64,000 nucleotides of DNA from Luteimonas aquatica (GCF_022662575.1 NZ_JALBFU010000001.1:382381-446380), one strand, 5' to 3'; counted from the first letter of the stretch, positions 49,637 through 57,674 are shown. The notes: generated by a model not told the origin, from the sequence alone. Made by a program: numbers and translations.

Positions 49637-49693
49637 CGATATCTCCGGAGTCGGGTAGGGGGCATCCGCGCCGCTTGCGGCCGGACCGGGGGA

Positions 49694-49724
49694 AGCGTAA
49701 AACCTTAAGTTCACTTAAGGTCAA
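49694..49724 (-). promoter_or_regulatory. SoxR-regulated promoter with soxbox in a 19-bp spacer
   Basis: On the minus strand, -35 TTGACC (49719-49724) and -10 TACGCT (49694-49699) are separated by 19 bp. A perfect palindrome, CCTTAAGTTCACTTAAGG (49703-49720), sits across this spacer; it differs from the E. coli soxS box (CCTCAAGTTAACTTGAGG) at three positions. MerR-family activators such as SoxR act on promoters with exactly this over-long spacer. It fires towards the FMN reductase gene. The same box lies 12 bases before the soxR start codon, so it could autorepress soxR. Confidence 0.88.
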
Positions 49725-49732
49725 TAGGCGCG

Positions 49733-50197
49733 ATGAACCCGACACCGCCGAAAGGCATCAGCATCGAGCTGAGCGTGGGCGAACTGGCCGAACGCAGCGG
49801 CGTGGCCGTTTCCGCGCTGCATTTCTACGAAACCAAGGGGCTGATCCAGAGCTGGCGCAGCGCCGGCAACCAGCGCCGCTACAAGCGCGAAACACTGCGT
49901 CGCGTGGCGGTGATCAAGGCCGCGCAGCGCCTGGGCATCCCGCTGGCGACGATCCGCCAGGCGCTGGACAGCCTGCCGCAGAACCGGGTGCCGACCGCAG
50001 CGGACTGGCGGCGGCTGTCGGCGCGCTGGAAGGCCGACCTGGACGACCGCATCGAGCGGCTGATGCACCTGCGCGACCAGCTCGACGGCTGCATCGGTTG
50101 CGGCTGCCTGACGCTGAAGGAGTGTCCGCTGCGCAATCCGCTGGATGCGCTGTCCAAGCAAGGGCCGGGGCCGCGATTGCTCGACCCGGAAGACTGA
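49733..50197 (+). CDS. soxR: SoxR, redox-sensing MerR-family regulator
   Basis: 154 residues. N-terminal MerR winged helix ([23 protein letters not shown]), a dimerisation helix (about 80-118) and the SoxR-specific cysteine cluster C120-IG-C123-G-C125-LTLKE-C131, which holds a [2Fe-2S] cluster. Oxidation of the cluster by superoxide, NO or redox-cycling drugs turns the DNA-bound protein into an activator. It is divergent from the FMN reductase operon, with its box in between. There is no soxS next to it, as in most non-enteric bacteria, where SoxR acts directly on a few target genes. Confidence 0.97.
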   Translation: MNPTPPKGISIELSVGELAERSGVAVSALHFYETKGLIQSWRSAGNQRRYKRETLRRVAVIKAAQRLGIPLATIRQALDSLPQNRVPTAADWRRLSARWKADLDDRIERLMHLRDQLDGCIGCGCLTLKECPLRNPLDALSKQGPGPRLLDPED

Positions 50198-50270
50198 GTC
50201 CGTATGCCGGGCCGCGACCGACTCGCGGCCCGGTCCGATTCCTCGCCGACGTTCGCCAAGAGGCCATGCA

Positions 50271-50690
50271 ATGCACCAAGTCGCGATCCTCCATCCCGCC
50301 ATCGCCATGGCCGGGCTGACCTTCGCCGTGCTCCTGCTGATCCCGTACCAGCGCTTCAAGGCGGTCATCCGCGAGCAGGTCGTGCCGGACGACTTCAAGT
50401 TCGGCGAATCCGGGAGCGTCCCCGGTGCGGTGTGCATTCCCAACCGCAATTACATGAACCTGCTGGAAATCCCCATGCTGTTCTACGTGGCGTGCCTGAT
50501 CCTGTACGTCACCCAGACCGCCACGCCGGTCGCCGCGGGATTGGCCTGGACGTACGTGGGGCTGCGATCGGTGCACAGCCTGATCCACCTGACCTACAAC
50601 AAGGTCGTGCACCGCCTGGTGTTCTTCGCCTTGAGCAATTTCGTGCTGGTGGCGCTGTGGATCCTGCTGGCGATCGGTCTCGGGAAATGA
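50271..50690 (+). CDS. MAPEG-family membrane protein
   Basis: 139 residues with four membrane helices. Start VAILHPAIAMAGLTFAVLLLIPYQRF, then PNRNYMNLLEIPMLFY (Arg and Glu residues of the glutathione-binding motif of MAPEG) and YVGLRSVHSLIHL. Family members are membrane glutathione transferases or related enzymes that handle hydrophobic electrophiles. Downstream of soxR on the same strand (73 bases), so possibly in its transcript; a detoxifying role would fit the redox context. AGAGG precedes the ATG at 50271. It converges on the TraB-family gene. Confidence 0.85.
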   Translation: MHQVAILHPAIAMAGLTFAVLLLIPYQRFKAVIREQVVPDDFKFGESGSVPGAVCIPNRNYMNLLEIPMLFYVACLILYVTQTATPVAAGLAWTYVGLRSVHSLIHLTYNKVVHRLVFFALSNFVLVALWILLAIGLGK

Positions 50691-50750
50691 TCCGTTCGCC
50701 GCTCCCGCGAAAGCGGCAGCGACGGGAGGCAGGGAGTTCCTGACCGTTCC

Positions 50751-51989
50751 CTAGTGGAACAGCTTGCCGAAGATCCGCGCGCCCGCCAGCCAGAAGCCGA
50801 TGCTGCTGCCCAGGTTGGTCAGGATGAAGTTCAGCACCACGCGCGAGACGCGGTTGCGGTACCAGCCGCCCACCGTCTGCGCATCGTCGCGCAGGGCCAG
50901 GAAATCGCCGTAGGCCGGCTTGCGGAAGTGCGCCTCGATCAGCGCGCTGAGCATGCCGGGCGGGATGCCGGGGCGGAACGGCTTGAGCGGCGCCACCAGC
51001 GCGGCGACCAGCACGCCGAGCGGGTGGCCGCGCGCGGCGATGCAGCCGATGGCGGCGCCGCCGGCCATGAACAGCACCCACTGCAGCAGAAGGTCGGCGC
51101 CGACGTCGAAACCGCCGCGCCAGAAGCCCCAGGCGATGCCGCCGAGCACCAGCGCGGTAAGGATCAGCGTGATCCAGGGAATCTTGCGCTTCTTGCGCAC
51201 GTACTCCAGGTCCGCGCACAGCGCCGCCGGCTCGCGCGTGTCCTCGCGCAGGTAGCGCGCCATGCCCTGCAGGTGTCCGGCGCCGATCACCGCGAGCACG
51301 TTGCGCGATTCGCCCGCGCTCTGGCGCAGGCGCGCGGCCATGTACTGGTCGCGCTCGTCGATCAGCGTCGCGTACAGGGCCGGGCTTTCCTTGGCGAACT
51401 CGCCGAAGCTCGATTCGAGCATGTCGCCCTGCTTGAGCTTCTCGATTTCCTGCTCGCCGACTTCCTCGTCCACGAACAGGCCGGCCACCAGGCCCGTGCC
51501 GAGCTTGATCCGTCCCCAGAAACCGAGCTTGGCTGAAATGCGCTTGAAGGTGAGGCCGACGTCGCGGTCGATCAAGTGCATCGGCAGGCCGCGCTCGCGG
51601 GCGTCGAACGCGGCCGCCTTCAGCTCCGCGCCGGGCTCGATGCCCAACTGCTCGGCCAGGCGCCGCTGGTAGGCGGCCAGGCCGAGATTGGCGGCGAACA
51701 GGGCCGCCTTGCCTTCGCGGATCACCTTGACCAGGTCGAGCTTGGCCAGCGTCTCCGGATCGCTCAATGCCTGCAGGCGTTGCGCATCCAGTTCCACCCC
51801 GACCGCGTCGAAGGGCGTCCCGTCGGGACTGCCGCCGGCGATGGCCTCGCGCACGGCGGCCACGCTTTCCTTGGAGACGTGGGCGGTGCCGAGCAGGGTG
51901 TAGCGCACGCCATCGCGTTCGATGACGGCATGCGGCTGGCCCTGCCAGCCTGCGACGGGCGTGGGATCGGTGGGAGCGGTGGTATGCAA
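50751..51989 (-). CDS. TraB-family (TraB/GumN-like) membrane protein
   Basis: 412 residues. The N-terminal TraB domain has LLGTAHVSKES near 30-40 with the GTAH signature and IGAGHLQGMARYL with the second conserved His; these histidines and nearby Glu (VGVELDAQR) suggest a metal-dependent hydrolase. About 270-345 is a membrane region (WITLILTALVLGGIAWGFW and two more segments) and the C-terminus (KPFRPGIPPGMLSALIEAHFRKP) follows. In Enterococcus TraB shuts down pheromone; the wider bacterial role is unknown. I chose the TTG at 51989, preceded by AAAGGA; an ATG at 52049 would add 20 residues. Confidence 0.88.
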   Translation of the reverse strand: MHTTAPTDPTPVAGWQGQPHAVIERDGVRYTLLGTAHVSKESVAAVREAIAGGSPDGTPFDAVGVELDAQRLQALSDPETLAKLDLVKVIREGKAALFAANLGLAAYQRRLAEQLGIEPGAELKAAAFDARERGLPMHLIDRDVGLTFKRISAKLGFWGRIKLGTGLVAGLFVDEEVGEQEIEKLKQGDMLESSFGEFAKESPALYATLIDERDQYMAARLRQSAGESRNVLAVIGAGHLQGMARYLREDTREPAALCADLEYVRKKRKIPWITLILTALVLGGIAWGFWRGGFDVGADLLLQWVLFMAGGAAIGCIAARGHPLGVLVAALVAPLKPFRPGIPPGMLSALIEAHFRKPAYGDFLALRDDAQTVGGWYRNRVSRVVLNFILTNLGSSIGFWLAGARIFGKLFH

Positions 51990-52146
51990 TGGGCGTCCTT
52001 TGAACCGTGCGTCCCGGATCGATGCACGGGCGACGCTGTGCGGGGCCATTGCTCGATCCGGACAGAAAACCGACGGCGCCTTTCGGCGCCGTCGGCCGCA
52101 TGGTAGCGGAATTTCGCGCGCCGGGACGAGACGCCGGACGGCGGCC

Positions 52147-53256
52147 TCAGCGGGCGGATCCGACGCCGCGCAGTCCGCTGCTTTCGAAGGCGCGGTCCAG
52201 TTCGCCGCGCGCGTCGGCCGGCACCGGATGGGTGGCGATGGCCGGCGCCGCGGTCGCGGCCTGTCCGCGCACGAAGTCCACCGCGCGCGCCACCACCGCC
52301 GCATCGCGCAATAGCCGGCGATGCCCGAGGCCGCGGGTCAGCACCAGCCGCGCCTGCGGCCAGGCCTGGGCGAGATCGTGGCTGCCTTCGCAGGACACCT
52401 CGGCGTCCTCCTGGTCGTGCACGATCAGCAGCGGCGGCACCGCCCGCGCCGTGGGCAGGGCGGCGACATCGAATTCGGCCCAGCCGCGCCCGAAGCGCCG
52501 CTCGACGTGGCGGGCGAAAGCGGCCATGACCCGCGGCGTGACGCCGAGGTGCCGGCCGAAGGGTTCGAGCGCGGCCGCCGGATGCACGAAGGGCGCGAGG
52601 AAGACCAGGCGCGGCGGCGGCGTCCAGCCCTCGCGCACGGCCAGCCCGACGGCGGCGGCGCCGCCGGAATGCGCGATCAGCCCGGCCAGCGGCCCGAGTT
52701 CCGCGGCGACGGCGCGCAGGGCGTCCGCCACCTCGATGAAACTGGAGCGGCGATCCCCGGGGCGGCGCGTCTGCGAGGCGCCATGGCCGGGACCGTCGAT
52801 GGCGACGGCGCGCAATCCCGCCGCGACCAGGGCCTCGGCCAGCGGCTGCATCTGCCCGGAATGGCCGCCCCAGCCGTGCAGCACCAGCACGGCCGGACCG
52901 GCGCCCCAGGACCAGCCGGCGATCTCGCGCCCGTCGACGCGCAAGTGCAGGCGCTCGCCGCCGGCCAGGAAGGCCTGTGCCTCGGGCCGAAGCGGCGCAT
53001 GCGTGGGGGTGAACCAGAGCCGGTCGACAGCGCGCACCGCCAGGTTCGGCGCGAGCATGCTCAGCGCGCGCATTCCGGCGCGCAGCAGGCGCAGGCGCGC
53101 GGGGGCCTTCGCGGCGTGCGTAGCGGCGGGACCGGCCGAGCGGCGATCCGTCGCGACGGTCCTGGCCGCAGGCGTTTCCGGCATGGGCGGTGGATTTTCA
53201 TTATTACGAGCAGTATTACGAACGGTCGTGCTATTTCTATCGGCGGCAACTTGCAT
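52147..53256 (-). CDS. Alpha/beta hydrolase
   Basis: 369 residues. The hydrolase core (about 110-330) has LVLHGWGGHSGQM, the nucleophile elbow AHSGGAA (Ser in A-H-S-G-G), an acid in HDQEDAEV and a His in GLGHRRLL. Substrate unknown; probably an esterase or acyl hydrolase. It follows the tetR gene by 22 bases on the same strand and is likely its regulated partner. The start is uncertain: ATG 53256 has AGGAG at good spacing, but its first 24 codons are A/T-rich and contain a copy of the TetR operator, so the later ATG at 53184 could be the true start with the operator in its promoter. Confidence 0.85.
   Translation of the reverse strand: MQVAADRNSTTVRNTARNNENPPPMPETPAARTVATDRRSAGPAATHAAKAPARLRLLRAGMRALSMLAPNLAVRAVDRLWFTPTHAPLRPEAQAFLAGGERLHLRVDGREIAGWSWGAGPAVLVLHGWGGHSGQMQPLAEALVAAGLRAVAIDGPGHGASQTRRPGDRRSSFIEVADALRAVAAELGPLAGLIAHSGGAAAVGLAVREGWTPPPRLVFLAPFVHPAAALEPFGRHLGVTPRVMAAFARHVERRFGRGWAEFDVAALPTARAVPPLLIVHDQEDAEVSCEGSHDLAQAWPQARLVLTRGLGHRRLLRDAAVVARAVDFVRGQAATAAPAIATHPVPADARGELDRAFESSGLRGVGSAR
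53217..53234 (-). promoter_or_regulatory. TetR-type operator O2
   Basis: On the minus strand it reads ATAGCACGACCGTTCGT, a 17-base perfect match to the operator before tetR at 53903-53919. It contains the imperfect palindrome CACGA-CCGT-TCGTA. It sits in an A/T-rich patch at the start of the hydrolase gene, 33 bases before the alternative start ATG 53184. Confidence 0.75.
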
Positions 53257-53278
53257 GTGCATCTCCTGGGAGAGGACG

Positions 53279-53893
53279 TCAGGGGGAGGAGAGGTGGGCG
53301 CCGATCAGGCGCTCGAGCCCGCGCTCGCCGCGGGCGATGGCGTCGGCGGTGCCGGTGAGGCCGGCGTGGTGGTGCACCACCAGGGCCAGCCCGTAGAGCT
53401 CGAACGCGAGCTGCTCCGGATCGGCGTCGGCGCGCAGTTCGCCGCTCTCGACGGCCAGTTCGGCGGCGCGGCTGAGCTGGGCGCGCCAGTTGAGATCGTG
53501 CTGCACCAGGCGATCGCGCTGCGCGCCGGGGCGGTCGTCGTATTCGGTGGCGGCGGCCGCGAACAGGCAGCCGCCGCGCTCGTCGATGTGGCGCACCCAG
53601 TCGAACCAGTTCAGCAGCAGGGCGCGCAGTCGCGCCAGGCCGCGCGGGGCTTGCATCGCCGGCATGAAGACATGTGCCGCGAAGCGCTCGCCGGCCAGGT
53701 CCAGCACCGCCAGCTGCAGTTCCTCGCGCGAGCCGAAGTGGGCGAACACGCCGCTCTTGGACATGCCCACCGACTGAGCGAGGGGGCCGATGGACAACCC
53801 TTCCAGGCCGGAGCGGCAGGCGATCCCGTAGGCGCTGTCGAGGATCGACTCGCGGGTGGCGGCGCCTTTCTGGGTGGCGGCGAGAGCGGGCAT
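53279..53893 (-). CDS. TetR-family repressor
   Basis: 204 residues. The N-terminal HTH (10-55) reads TRESILDSAYGIACRSGLEG then IGPLAQSVGMSKSGVFAHFGSREEL; the C-terminal domain (about 70-200) is helical with LVQHDLNWRAQL. It resembles TetR proteins that control small-molecule or fatty-acyl metabolism. A palindromic operator (CACGA-CCGT-TCGTG) lies 14 bases before its ATG on the other side and is copied in the hydrolase leader, giving a simple autoregulated repressor-hydrolase unit. The ligand is unknown. Confidence 0.92.
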   Translation of the reverse strand: MPALAATQKGAATRESILDSAYGIACRSGLEGLSIGPLAQSVGMSKSGVFAHFGSREELQLAVLDLAGERFAAHVFMPAMQAPRGLARLRALLLNWFDWVRHIDERGGCLFAAAATEYDDRPGAQRDRLVQHDLNWRAQLSRAAELAVESGELRADADPEQLAFELYGLALVVHHHAGLTGTADAIARGERGLERLIGAHLSSP

Positions 53894-53902
53894 GAAGCGA
53901 AG

Positions 53903-53920
53903 ATAGCACGACCGTTCGTG
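53903..53920 (+). promoter_or_regulatory. TetR-type operator O1 (autoregulatory)
   Basis: ATAGCACGACCGTTCGTG with perfect palindrome CACGA-CCGT-TCGTG at 53907-53920. It lies 10-27 bases upstream of the tetR start, where it would overlap the promoter. It is in opposite orientation to the identical O2 copy. Confidence 0.8.
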
Positions 53921-54079
53921 TTCTACACGCCGCCTATCCGTAAAATAAAATTAACCTACAGAATGAAATAATTTATATAAATAACTGAAATCAAATTGAT
54001 TTGTTGCAGTTATCATGAATATCGAAGGAAACGCTTCAAATTCGCTTCGGTGCCGAACGGCGCCCGAATTGAGCTGCAT
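53921..54079. other. A/T-rich island between tetR and the acetyltransferase
   Basis: About 160 bases, with 53936-54030 nearly pure A/T (for example AAATAAAATTAACCTAC, then AATAATTTATATAAATAAC), very different from the GC-rich flanks. It includes the near-palindrome AAATCAAATTGATTT (53986-54000). It probably holds the tetR promoter. I see no gene in it. It could be an imported fragment or a bent, nucleoid-protein-binding region. Confidence 0.6.
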
Positions 54080-54646
54080 CTACCCGAGACCGGGCACGTC
54101 CTCCGCCGGCGCCTCGTCGCGATCGCCGTTTCCGAGCGGGCGCACCATCTGCACCGTGTCCAGCCAGCGCCCGTGCTTGCGGCCGATGCCGGGGAACACG
54201 CCGGCCAGGGTGAAGCCGAGGCGTTCGTGCAGGACCACGGAGGCGCGGTTGCTGCCGTCGCCGATCACCGCGACCATCTGGCGGAAGCCGAGCGCGGCGC
54301 AGTCCTCGATCAGGCGCTGCAGCAGGGCGCGGCCGACGCCGCGGCCGTGGACGTCGTGGGCGACGTAGACCGTGTCCTCGACCGTCCAGCGATAGCCGAT
54401 CCGGGTGCGGTAGCTGCTGGCGTAGGCATAGCCGGCGAAGCGGCCGTCGAGTTCGGCTACCAGGTAGGGATAGCCGCGACCGACGATTTCGCGCCAGCGC
54501 CGCCGCATCTCCGCCTCGTCCGGCACCTCGTATTCGTAGGTGGCGACGTTCTCGCGCACCTCGTGCGCGTACAGCGCCGCGATCGCCGGCAGGTCGTCCT
54601 CGACGGCGGCGCGCAAGCGCAATGTCCCGCCCCCGGTCGCGGTCAT
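54080..54646 (-). CDS. GNAT acetyltransferase (phosphinothricin N-acetyltransferase-like)
   Basis: 188 residues. Features of the PAT/bar-like GNAT family: RENVATYEYEVPDEAEMRRRW, then YPYLVAELDGRFAGYAYASSY, RTRIGYRWTVEDTVYV, the acetyl-CoA loop HGRGVGRALLQ and VVLHERLGFTLAGVFPGIG. Related enzymes acetylate phosphinothricin, methionine sulfoximine or other amines; the natural substrate is unknown. Start ATG 54646 keeps a short TATGGG leader. It follows aguB on the same strand by 16 bases, so it may be co-transcribed with agmatine genes. Confidence 0.92.
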   Translation of the reverse strand: MTATGGGTLRLRAAVEDDLPAIAALYAHEVRENVATYEYEVPDEAEMRRRWREIVGRGYPYLVAELDGRFAGYAYASSYRTRIGYRWTVEDTVYVAHDVHGRGVGRALLQRLIEDCAALGFRQMVAVIGDGSNRASVVLHERLGFTLAGVFPGIGRKHGRWLDTVQMVRPLGNGDRDEAPAEDVPGLG

Positions 54647-54662
54647 GCCGGTCGCCGCCGAT

Positions 54663-55547
54663 TCAATCGCGATAGCGCTTGAGCAGATCGGCGTAGGCGT
54701 CGATCCGGCGATCTCGCAGGAATGGCCAGATCCGCCGCACGTGTTCGCTGCGGCCGAGGTCGACCTCGCAGGTGAGCACCGTGGCCTCGGCGCCGGCTTC
54801 GGCGAGGAACTCGCCCTGCGGGCCGAGCACATGGCTGTTGCCCCAGAAATCGATGCCGGAAGCGCCGAGCGGCGAGGCCTCGTGCCCGACGCGGTTGCAG
54901 GACAGCACCGGCAGGCCGTTGGCCACGGCATGGCCGCGATGGCTCAGCACCCAGGCGTCGCGCTGGCGCTGCTTCTCGTCCTGGGCGTCGTCCGGATCCC
55001 AGCCGATGGCGGTGGGATAGAGCAGCAGTTCGGCGCCGGCCAGCGCCATCAGCCGCGCGCCTTCCGGGTACCACTGGTCCCAGCACACCAGCACGCCGAG
55101 GCGGCCCACCGAGGTGTCGATGGGGGTGAAGCCGAGGTCGCCCGGGGTGAAGTAGAACTTCTCGTAGAACCCCGGATCGTCGGGAATGTGCATCTTGCGG
55201 TACTTGCCGGCGGTGCTGCCGTCGGCGTCGAAGACCACGGCCGTGTTGTGGTACAGCCCGGCCGCGCGGCGCTCGAACAGCGAACTGACCAGCACCACGC
55301 GGTGCTGCTTGGCCAGCTGGCCCAGGCGCTGCGTGCTCGGGCCGGGGATGGGCTCGGCCAGGTCGAACTCCTGCACCGACTCGTGCTGGCAGAAGTAGGC
55401 GCCGTTGTGCAGTTCCTGCAGCAGCACCAGCTTGGCGCCCTGCGCGGCGGCCTCGGCCACGCGCTGCTCGATGACGGCCAGATTGGCTTCGGCATCGCCG
55501 TGGTTGCGTTCCTGGATCAGGGCGACGGGGAGGGTGGTGTGTTTCAT
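54663..55547 (-). CDS. aguB: N-carbamoylputrescine amidase AguB
   Basis: 294 residues, nitrilase-superfamily fold. Catalytic triad Glu45 (LLQELHNG), Lys118 (KYRKMHIP) and Cys155 (VLVCWDQWYPEG). It hydrolyses N-carbamoylputrescine to putrescine, CO2 and ammonia, the last step from arginine through agmatine. aguA is encoded 0.5 kb upstream on the same strand. Length and motifs match bacterial and plant orthologues. No aguR-type regulator is adjacent. Confidence 0.95.
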   Translation of the reverse strand: MKHTTLPVALIQERNHGDAEANLAVIEQRVAEAAAQGAKLVLLQELHNGAYFCQHESVQEFDLAEPIPGPSTQRLGQLAKQHRVVLVSSLFERRAAGLYHNTAVVFDADGSTAGKYRKMHIPDDPGFYEKFYFTPGDLGFTPIDTSVGRLGVLVCWDQWYPEGARLMALAGAELLLYPTAIGWDPDDAQDEKQRQRDAWVLSHRGHAVANGLPVLSCNRVGHEASPLGASGIDFWGNSHVLGPQGEFLAEAGAEATVLTCEVDLGRSEHVRRIWPFLRDRRIDAYADLLKRYRD

Positions 55548-55556
55548 GCTCGATGG

Positions 55557-55976
55557 TCAGTGGAAGGTATAGCGGCGGTGTGTCAGCAGCAGGATCGGGA
55601 AGTAGGCGGCCATGGCGGTCCAGAGCGCGCACATTCCCAGCGTCTGCAGGAAGGCGCCGGCCGTCTGTCCGGCGAACAGCGCCGGCAACTGCCAGCAAAG
55701 CCCCAGGATCCCGATCAGCGTGAAGGGCAGCGCGAGAAACAGCCAGGCGCGCCTGCGCCGTTTCGGGGTGGTGTACTTGCCGACCAGCATCTCCTGCAGG
55801 TCGGCCTGCGCCATCCTTTCCTCGAACAGGTCGCCGGGCGGGCGCTGTTGGGCGACGCGCGCGGCTGCTTGTCGGATGCCGTTTTCCGGCGGCGATCGCG
55901 GCTGCTCCCGATAGGCGCCGAGCAATTCCCCGGCGTCGGTGCGCATGAGCGGATCCTGCGGATTGTTCTCGTCCAT
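55557..55976 (-). CDS. Small membrane protein between aguA and aguB
   Basis: 139 residues. The N-terminal 70 residues are soluble (NGIRQAAARVAQQRPPGDLFEERMAQADLQEMLVGKY, given here in parts as IRQAAARVAQQRPPG and DLFEERMAQADL), followed by two membrane helices (about 77-101 and 108-131). I see no known motif. It starts 73 bases after aguA stops and ends 9 bases before the aguB start codon, so it is in the agmatine operon. A role in polyamine transport or regulation is conceivable but has no motif support. Confidence 0.7.
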   Translation of the reverse strand: MDENNPQDPLMRTDAGELLGAYREQPRSPPENGIRQAAARVAQQRPPGDLFEERMAQADLQEMLVGKYTTPKRRRRAWLFLALPFTLIGILGLCWQLPALFAGQTAGAFLQTLGMCALWTAMAAYFPILLLTHRRYTFH

Positions 55977-56049
55977 TGCGTCGGCTCCGGAAACGATCGT
56001 CGCATCGCCGGCATTGTAGAACGGGCGCGGTGACCGATGCCCGGCGGCC

Positions 56050-57111
56050 TCAGGCGAGCCCGAGCGGCAACTGCATGGTGATGCAGTGCAGGCTGCCGTT
56101 CTGCCAGATCAGCGAGCGGCAGGGGATCGGCACGATCTCGCGGTCCGGGAATGCCCGCTGCAGCACTTCGGCCGCCATCGTGTCTGCCGGGTCGCCATAG
56201 GCCGGCATCAGCACGGCGCCGTTGACGATGAGGAAGTTGGCGTAACTGGCGGCCAGGCGGCGGCTTTTGCCTTCGCCGTCGCGATCGATCACCGGCTGTG
56301 CCCAGGGCAGCGGGAACAGGCGGTAGGGGCGTCCGTCGGCGGTGCGCAGCGCGGCGATCTCCGCGGCCATGGCGCCGAGTTCGGCGTAGTGGGAATCGGC
56401 CGGGTCGTCGCAGGCCTGGAAGACGATCGCATCGGGCGCCGCGAAGCGGGCCAGCGTGTCGACATGGGCGTCGGTGTCGTCGCCCTCCAGGTAGCCGTGG
56501 TCGAGCCAGAGCACGCGCCGCTGCGCCAGCCAGCCGGCCAGCTTGCCGTCCAGCGCGTCGCGCGCGATGTCCGGATGGCGTTCGTGCAGGCACTGCCAGG
56601 TAGTCAGCAGGGTGCCCGCGCCGTCGGTGTCGATCGCGCCGCCTTCCAGAGCGAAATCAATGTTTTGCCGCGTACTTTCAAGAAATGTTCCGGCTTCGGA
56701 CAGGCGCTGCACCAGCAGGTCGTCGCGGCTCGCCTCGAACTTGCCGCCCCAGCCGGTGAAGCGGAAGTCGAGCAGGCGGAAGGCCCGGTCCCCGGAGGCC
56801 TCGTTCTCCAGCAGGGTGATCGGCCCGGAATCGCGCAGCCAGGTGTCGTCGTACTCCACCGGCAGGAAGGTCACGCGCGCCATGTCGATGCGCGCCGAGG
56901 ACAGGCGTGCCCGCGCATAGGCCTCGATGTCGTCGTCGGCCACGCAGATCAGCGCCCGCTGGAAGCGGGTGATCGCCGCCACCAGGGCGATGTAGGTGTC
57001 TTCCACCTCGCCCAGGCGCTCGGCCCAGTCGGTGCCGGCGTGCGGCCACGCGATCAGCACCGCGGATTGGGGTTCCCACTCCGCGGGGAAGCGCAGATTC
57101 GATGAGGTCAT
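56050..57111 (-). CDS. aguA: Agmatine deiminase AguA
   Basis: 353 residues of the peptidylarginine-deiminase fold. N-terminal RFPAEWEPQSAVLIAWPHAGTDWA and the conserved YDDTWLRDSGP segment, the EGGAIDTDGAGTLLTT segment, and the catalytic Cys343 in NGSLHCITMQLP are characteristic. It converts agmatine to N-carbamoylputrescine and ammonia. Two other in-frame starts exist (57123 and 57150), none with a strong ribosome site; I chose the usual short form. Acts with aguB in putrescine formation from arginine. Confidence 0.95.
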   Translation of the reverse strand: MTSSNLRFPAEWEPQSAVLIAWPHAGTDWAERLGEVEDTYIALVAAITRFQRALICVADDDIEAYARARLSSARIDMARVTFLPVEYDDTWLRDSGPITLLENEASGDRAFRLLDFRFTGWGGKFEASRDDLLVQRLSEAGTFLESTRQNIDFALEGGAIDTDGAGTLLTTWQCLHERHPDIARDALDGKLAGWLAQRRVLWLDHGYLEGDDTDAHVDTLARFAAPDAIVFQACDDPADSHYAELGAMAAEIAALRTADGRPYRLFPLPWAQPVIDRDGEGKSRRLAASYANFLIVNGAVLMPAYGDPADTMAAEVLQRAFPDREIVPIPCRSLIWQNGSLHCITMQLPLGLA

Positions 57112-57335
57112 GACGGCTTGCATTCCGGGAGGGCGCCTGGTCCGCGCCAAGGGCGCGGCGCGGTGCGCGGGAGGAGGGCCGCGGTCCGGTCCGGCCAGGG
57201 CCGTGCGGACGTTCGCGGTCGGGCCGCAATTCTAGGGAAAGTCGCGGCGCAGGTCTGCCGTTCCCGGAAACCGATCGTTTCCGGGCGCGGGCGGAGTGCG
57301 GGCGCCGCGGGACCGCGCGAGGCGGACCGCCGGCT

Positions 57336-57674
57336 TCAGCGGATCGCGGGCTTGGGGCCGGTCTCGTTCGGCGTGGCCTTGTTGGCCACCGCGTCGACGA
57401 CGCGGCTGTTCTCGAAATAGACGGTGAAGCCGGGATAGACCCAGCGGTGGATGGTCGGCCACTGCCGCTTCTGGCCGCCGCGCGGTTCGAGCTTCTCGCT
57501 CGGCGCGCCGAAGCGGGACTGGACCGCGCCCATGCTGGTGCCGCGGGCGGGCAGCTGCAGCTGCTGCTCCTGCTGCACGCGGTTGATCAGCAGCACGTCG
57601 GCCGAGGCGGCGCCGGCGAGGGCGAGCAGCAGCGGCGCGGACAGCAGCGCGAATGGCGTAAGGCGTGACGACAT
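57336..57674 (-). CDS. Small secreted protein, conserved, unknown
   Basis: 112 residues, signal peptide to about 25 (ASADV). The mature protein has QLQLPARGTSMGAVQSRFG then WPTIHRWVYPGFTVYFENSRVV, a pattern suggesting a small beta-rich periplasmic domain distantly like SmpA/BamE (Gly-Thr-Ser-Met then a turn and a strand), but too weak to assign. It contains no Cys. It is alone, 246 bases from rpmJ. I have seen similar proteins in gammaproteobacteria annotated only as hypothetical. Confidence 0.65.
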   Translation of the reverse strand: MSSRLTPFALLSAPLLLALAGAASADVLLINRVQQEQQLQLPARGTSMGAVQSRFGAPSEKLEPRGGQKRQWPTIHRWVYPGFTVYFENSRVVDAVANKATPNETGPKPAIR

